A stretch of DNA of 18,191 nucleotides, from assembly GCA_038117225.1 (NCBI GenBank), contig JAYOFM010000082.1, forward strand, positions 1 through 18,191, read 5' to 3'. Below the pieces are notes generated by a model that was not told the origin of the DNA, did not search any database, and saw nothing but the letters and a program-made list of their open reading frames with translations. The position numbers and the translations under genes were made by a program. Every line of letters begins with the position of its first letter. Within the stretch, counting starts at the first letter, position 1. Below are positions 14,599-18,191 of this stretch, piece by piece. This DNA comes from JAYOFM01 sp038117225 (lineage in GTDB: Bacteria; Pseudomonadota; Alphaproteobacteria; Rhodospirillales; Casp-alpha2).

Positions 14599-15585
14599 TC
14601 AGGGTTGTCGAATGTCGAACAACGCGTCGAGCATAGCTGAAACAGCCGCTTCGTCCTCCCATTCGATACCGATTGTCAAGACTTGGACGGCGTCGCGGAC
14701 CTTGGCCGGTAGGCGGACATAGTCCTTGGCCGTGGTCACGGCGACAGCATCGAGACGTCGGGCTTCGGCCAGCAGTGCGTCGGTCTCATCAAGGGCGTAC
14801 GGATAATGGTCGGAAAACGCGTGACGGCGAACGATTTCGGCACCAGCCCGGGTCAGTGTTTCGAAGAACTTGGCCGGTCGCCCGATCCCAGCGAAGGCAA
14901 CGACCCGCTGACCGGCCAGCGCCGTCGCGTCCGGTCCCGGAACGACGGTGGCCCGCAGGATCACTGGTCCGCTCGGCCCGACCTCATCGGCGACGCCGAC
15001 GCGATCCTCACCCACCAACACGATTGCCTGGCAACGTTCCAATGCCCGGCCCAATGGTTCACGCAGCGGTCCTGCCGGAACCATGCGGCCATTGCCAAAC
15101 CCGTAGCCGCCGTCGACCACCAGCAACGACAGATCCTTCACCAAACCGGGGTTCTGAAAACCGTCGTCCATCACCAATACGCCGGTGCCGGATTCAACGC
15201 TTGCGCGGGCCCCCGACGCCCGGTCGCGCGACACCCATGTGGGGGCCGCGGCGGCAAGCAAGAGAGCCTCGTCTCCAACATGGCGGCTTTCATGCTTGGT
15301 CGGATCAACCTGAACGGGGCCGGGCAAGGAGCCGCCATAGCCCCGGGTCAATAGATGCGGTGTCCGCCCGGACGTTTTGAGTCGGTGGGCGATATCTAAC
15401 GCCACGGGGGTCTTGCCGGCACCGCCCGCGATGGCGTTACCGACGCAGATCACGGGGACTGGCGCATGCCAAGGGCTGGCGACAGCGAAGCGCAATGCGG
15501 TCCCGAAACCGTAAAGCCATCCTAGCGGCGCCAGTATACCGCTGGCCGCGCCCCCGGCCGGACCCCAGAATGCCGGCGCCTTCAT
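14599..15585 (-). CDS. lpxK: Tetraacyldisaccharide 4'-kinase
   Basis: 328 residues, normal for LpxK. It phosphorylates the 4' position of the lipid A disaccharide to give lipid IVA at the inner membrane. A membrane-associating N-terminus includes PLGWLYGFGTALRF; the P-loop GNAIAGGAGKTP spans about 49-60 (Lys58, Thr59). LLTRGYGGSLPGPV, VGDEALLLA, VMDDGFQNP and a VVTTAKDYVRLP type block near the C-terminus complete the family pattern. ATG 15583-15585 has GGAGG 7 nt upstream and overlaps the waaA stop (ATGA). Confidence 0.95.
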   Translation of the reverse strand: MKAPAFWGPAGGAASGILAPLGWLYGFGTALRFAVASPWHAPVPVICVGNAIAGGAGKTPVALDIAHRLKTSGRTPHLLTRGYGGSLPGPVQVDPTKHESRHVGDEALLLAAAAPTWVSRDRASGARASVESGTGVLVMDDGFQNPGLVKDLSLLVVDGGYGFGNGRMVPAGPLREPLGRALERCQAIVLVGEDRVGVADEVGPSGPVILRATVVPGPDATALAGQRVVAFAGIGRPAKFFETLTRAGAEIVRRHAFSDHYPYALDETDALLAEARRLDAVAVTTAKDYVRLPAKVRDAVQVLTIGIEWEDEAAVSAMLDALFDIRQP

Positions 15586-16868
15586 GGCCTCGCCTCCGTC
15601 TCCCGCAGCGGATCGAGGAACCGCGCGAGCGCCGCCATCACGCGGTTGATAACCTCCGCTTCGCCCTCGGCGAATCGTCGCGCCGCGTCACCGAGTGTCT
15701 GGCGCCGCTCGGCGTCGGAGAGAAGTTCGTCGATAGCGGCAGCGAGGCCGTTCTCATCGGCGACGCGGACGGAAGCGTCGGCGGCTTCCAACCGCTCCGC
15801 CATGTCGACGAAATTCGACATGCGCGGCCCGTAGGTAATGGCACATCCCAAGCGTGCCGGCTCCAACGGATTCTGACCGCCATCGGCACTCAGCGATTTT
15901 CCCATGAAGACCGCCTGGGCGAGGCGGAAGAACAACCCCAATTCGCCCATGGTGTCGGCGATATAGACCTCGGTCGCATGCTCAAGCGGTTCATTCGCCG
16001 CGCGGCGGGCGACGGAGGCGCCAAGGGCGCGCAATTCCATGGCGACAGCGTCACCCCGATCCGGATGGCGCGGCACGATGATGGTCAGCAGACCCGCATG
16101 AGTTTCCGCCAGCCGTCGATGCAGGCGCCAAGCGACGGCTTCCTCGCCCGGGTGTGTGCTGGCCGCAAGCCACACCGGACGTTCGCCGATTGCTCTCGTC
16201 AGCGCAGACAACGCATTTGCGTCAACGGGCAGGGGCGGAACCGCGAACTTAATATTACCCGGAACGGCAACGGTGGCGGCGCCAAGAGTGCGCAATCGAT
16301 CTCCGTCGATCTCCGTTTGTGCCAGACAGAGCGGAAAACACGAAAGCACCTGACGGATCAACCCCGGGAACCGCCGCCATCCGGTGAACGAGCGTTCCGA
16401 AACCCGGCCATTGACCAGCACCAGCGGAACGCCGCTGGCCGCGGTTTCGGAGATCAGGTTGGGCCAAAACTCGGACTCCGCCCACAACACGAGATCCGGG
16501 CGCCAATGCGCGAGGAACCGGCGAACGCCGGTTAGGCGGTCGACGGGGACAAATTGGTGGATGGCCCGTGGCGGCAATCGTGCCTCCAAGAGCGCCGCCG
16601 AAGTCACGGTGCCGGTGGTAATCAGCACATGGGCATTTGGAACCGCCTCCAGAACGCGGTCGATCAATGGCAACAGGGATAGCGCCTCGCCGACACTGGC
16701 GCCGTGCATCCATATGAGGCGCCCGGAGGGGCGTGCTTGGCCGGCGATGCCGAGGCGTTCGGGATATCGCGTCGCGTGTTCCTTGCCGATACCCCGGCGC
16801 CGGCGCAGATAGAGCCCGATCAGCGGCGAAAACAGGTTCGTCACGGTGCGGTAGAGAGTTAGCGTCAT
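15582..16868 (-). CDS. waaA: 3-deoxy-D-manno-octulosonic acid transferase (Kdo transferase)
   Basis: 428 residues, normal for WaaA/KdtA, which adds Kdo to lipid IVA at the cytosolic face of the inner membrane. The N-terminal helix (YRTVTNLFSPLIGLYLRRR) is the membrane anchor. MHGASVGEALSLLPLI contains the catalytic Glu61; LVNGRVSERSF, VPGNIKF, AASTHPGEE, VPRHPDRG and GKSLSADGGQNPLEPA are GT30-family marks. The frame is open upstream to 17429, but that part is antisense-frame sequence of the DUF374 gene. ATG at 16866-16868 has GGGAGAG 5 nt upstream and overlaps the DUF374 stop (ATGA). Whether it adds one or two Kdo residues cannot be read from the sequence. Confidence 0.95.
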   Translation of the reverse strand: MTLTLYRTVTNLFSPLIGLYLRRRRGIGKEHATRYPERLGIAGQARPSGRLIWMHGASVGEALSLLPLIDRVLEAVPNAHVLITTGTVTSAALLEARLPPRAIHQFVPVDRLTGVRRFLAHWRPDLVLWAESEFWPNLISETAASGVPLVLVNGRVSERSFTGWRRFPGLIRQVLSCFPLCLAQTEIDGDRLRTLGAATVAVPGNIKFAVPPLPVDANALSALTRAIGERPVWLAASTHPGEEAVAWRLHRRLAETHAGLLTIIVPRHPDRGDAVAMELRALGASVARRAANEPLEHATEVYIADTMGELGLFFRLAQAVFMGKSLSADGGQNPLEPARLGCAITYGPRMSNFVDMAERLEAADASVRVADENGLAAAIDELLSDAERRQTLGDAARRFAEGEAEVINRVMAALARFLDPLRETEARP

Positions 16869-17590
16869 GCGGGCTCTCCCGGCCGCTGCCAGTTTTCCGC
16901 CGCGGCCGCGACGGGCGGTCGCCCAGTCAACCGATCGGCTTCGGCGGTCACCGCATTCAATGCTTCCTCGACTCGGATTCGCGCCGCCTCCAACGCTTCG
17001 TCGTCCACGTCTCGTGCCACGTCGATGGGCTCGCCCCAAACAATGACGCCGCGGGCGAATGGCCAAGCAACCAGAAAGCGGTCCCATGACCCGAGCACGC
17101 GGCCTGACGAAATGCCGAACGTCGCCGGAATGATCGGCACCCCGGCCATGCGCGCGACATTGACGATGCCGTCGGAGGCGCGCATGCGCGGGCCGCGAGG
17201 GCCATCCGGCGTGATGCCAACGTACTCTCCCGCCTTCAGCGCCTTCAGCATGGCGCGCAGCGCACCGGCACCGCCACGCGATGACGACCCAGCGGCGGTG
17301 CGGATACCAAAATGTGCCACCGTATCGGCGATCAGGCGCCCATCCCGGTGCTGCGAGATCAACATGTGAATGGTCTTCGCGCGGTCCCAGCAATACGGCA
17401 TCATCAGCAACCGGCCATGCCAGAAACACAGGATGAACGGCTTGCCGTCATCCCACAGGCGCCGCGCCGGTTCGTCGCCGACGACACGCCAACGGCCAGT
17501 GGCATGAACAAAGCGGATATACTGGGCGCCAATCCAACACAGCGCGCGGCGCACGCCATCCGTCTTTAGGATCGCTTTCAAGAGCCGCAA
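16865..17590 (-). CDS. DUF374 lysophospholipid acyltransferase family protein
   Basis: 241 residues of the DUF374 family, related to LpxL/PlsC-type acyltransferases. Visible are CFWHGRLLMMPY (His58), ISQHRDG (about 78-84), AAGSSSRGGAGALRAML (about 99-115) and the hallmark TPDGPRGPRM (about 127-136). A hydrophobic stretch near the N-terminus suggests inner-membrane association. By context it sits inside a lipid A/Kdo operon (msbA-like upstream, waaA downstream by ATGA overlap), so an envelope-lipid acyl transfer is likely, but the substrate is not known to me. The start is TTG at 17588-17590, six nt after the upstream TAG and in the same frame as that gene. MRLLKAILKTDGVRR resembles other members' N-termini. 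No good Shine-Dalgarno sequence is visible. Confidence 0.9.
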   Translation of the reverse strand: MRLLKAILKTDGVRRALCWIGAQYIRFVHATGRWRVVGDEPARRLWDDGKPFILCFWHGRLLMMPYCWDRAKTIHMLISQHRDGRLIADTVAHFGIRTAAGSSSRGGAGALRAMLKALKAGEYVGITPDGPRGPRMRASDGIVNVARMAGVPIIPATFGISSGRVLGSWDRFLVAWPFARGVIVWGEPIDVARDVDDEALEAARIRVEEALNAVTAEADRLTGRPPVAAAAENWQRPGEPA

Positions 17591-17598
17591 CGGGCTCT
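17581..17598 (-). other. Perfect 6-bp hairpin across the msbA-like stop and DUF374 start
   Basis: AGAGCC (17581-17586) and GGCTCT (17593-17598) are perfect inverted repeats around a 6-nt loop. On the minus strand the loop reads CGTTGC and contains the TTG start codon of the DUF374 gene. The stem covers two bases of the upstream TAG stop. There is no T-run after it on the minus strand, so it is not an intrinsic terminator. It may affect translation coupling. Confidence 0.5.
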
Positions 17599-18191
17599 AG
17601 GCCTCGGCGGCGCGCGGCGCGGCGGTCATCGCGTCATCGGCGGCAAACTGCATTTCATACAGCCGGTTATAGAGACCACCCCGGGCCAGCAGTTCGGCGT
17701 GGCTGCCTTGTTCGATGACACGTCCCCGGTCGATGACATAAATGACGTCGGCACGAACGACGGTCGACAGCCGATGCGCGATGACCAGCGTCGTTCGCCC
17801 CTTCATCAACTCATCGAGGGCGGCCTGGACCTGGCGTTCGGATTCGGTGTCGAGCGCCGAGGTGGCTTCATCCAGTAGCAAGATCGGCGCGTTCTTCAGC
17901 ATGGCGCGGGCGATGGCCAGACGCTGGCGTTGGCCACCCGACAGCTTGACGCCCTGTTCGCCGACCTGCGTGTCATATCCATTCGGCAAGGCGGTGATGA
18001 AATCGTGCGCGGCGGCATGGCGGGCCGCGTCCTCGATCGCGGCCTGATCGGCACCGGCGCGGCCGTAGCCAATATTTGCCCGCACCGTATCGTCGAACAG
18101 CGCAATTTCCTGACTGACCAACGCCAGATGCGCGTGCAATGACGCCGACGTCACATCGCGTACATCGTGGCCATCGATCGTGATGCGCCCG
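17597..18191 (-). CDS. msbA: ABC transporter ATP-binding/permease, MsbA-like lipid exporter (C-terminal part; 5' end outside window)
   Basis: About 198 C-terminal residues; the frame is open to the window edge (it begins in GRITIDGHDVRDV), so membrane domain and Walker A lie outside. Present are the Q-loop LALVSQEIALFDDTV, the signature LSGGQRQRLAIARAML, Walker B ILLLDEATSALD with catalytic Glu, the D-loop, and the H-loop IAHRLSTV. The region just before the signature (QVGEQGVKLSGGQRQR) and DTVRANIGYG are typical of MsbA/lipid A exporter-type half transporters. Its place directly before DUF374-waaA-lpxK-lpxL supports a role in flipping lipid A-core across the inner membrane. Without the transmembrane half, another exporter of this subfamily cannot be excluded. 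Confidence 0.85.
   Translation of the reverse strand, partial: GRITIDGHDVRDVTSASLHAHLALVSQEIALFDDTVRANIGYGRAGADQAAIEDAARHAAAHDFITALPNGYDTQVGEQGVKLSGGQRQRLAIARAMLKNAPILLLDEATSALDTESERQVQAALDELMKGRTTLVIAHRLSTVVRADVIYVIDRGRVIEQGSHAELLARGGLYNRLYEMQFAADDAMTAAPRAAEA

Noticed and set aside
14673..15380. 235-codon open frame antisense to lpxK
   Set aside because: The sequence is low-complexity Arg/Pro-rich, and lpxK motifs are clear on the minus strand.
15495..16535. 346-codon open frame on the plus strand opposite waaA/lpxK
   Set aside because: It crosses two well-supported genes in antisense, and its composition is Arg/Gln/Pro-rich with no domain.
16869..17429. N-terminal extension of the waaA frame
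   Set aside because: It is out-of-frame sequence of the DUF374 gene. The WaaA family start with a membrane-anchor helix and a good ribosome site is at 16868.
1..18191. Search for a mobile element, CRISPR array, prophage, tRNA or toxin-antitoxin/defence locus
   Set aside because: No spaced direct repeats, transposase or integrase motifs, tRNA-like cloverleaf or defence-type domains were seen. The genes are core-type throughout.

Overview
The window is a gene-dense, GC-rich stretch of bacterial chromosome. Lipid A genes (lpxL/lpxK/waaA/msbA-like) show a Gram-negative cell. The M16 peptidase pair, the purD-DUF1244-DUF6352 run, and a MutL that carries its own endonuclease motifs together suggest an alphaproteobacterium, probably Rhodospirillales-like. 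That placement is inferred from gene content and family resemblance, not from a database comparison. There are 17 protein genes, two of them cut by the window edges. I see no RNA genes, insertion sequences, CRISPR arrays, phage genes or attachment sites. No gap between genes is longer than about 100 bases.

Layout. (1) Positions 2-5985, plus strand: the tail of an M16 peptidase and a second, zinc-motif-less M16 subunit with a signal peptide; then pgi and mutL (overlapping by ATGA); then an unnamed methyltransferase-fold protein 3 nt after mutL. (2) Positions 5943-7246, minus: rluB-like pseudouridine synthase then rsmD (GTGA overlap), with the rsmD 3' end running 43 nt into the methyltransferase-fold gene. 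(3) Positions 7322-7777, plus: tadA, divergent from the rluB-like gene. (4) Positions 7796-10341, minus: xseA, a secreted M23 peptidase (GTGA overlap), then a 67-residue secreted protein with its own good promoter. (5) Positions 10433-13677, plus: purD, DUF1244, DUF6352 and a single-domain response regulator. (6) Positions 13671-18191, minus: an envelope operon reading msbA-like ABC exporter (partial), DUF374 acyltransferase, waaA, lpxK, lpxL-type acyltransferase.

How they fit together. The minus-strand cluster at the right end is a coherent lipid A/Kdo pathway: 4'-kinase, Kdo transferase, late acyltransferase, and the likely flippase, with a DUF374 acyltransferase embedded. The centre holds translation and RNA modification genes (rluB-like, rsmD, tadA), DNA repair (mutL, xseA), purine synthesis (purD) and cell-wall/periplasmic functions (M16, M23). 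Most of this is ordinary core genome. I did not find a convincing novel multi-gene system. The least explained items are the methyltransferase-fold protein after mutL, the DUF1244/DUF6352 pair, the 67-residue secreted protein, and the DUF374 gene with its unusual TTG start in a hairpin loop.
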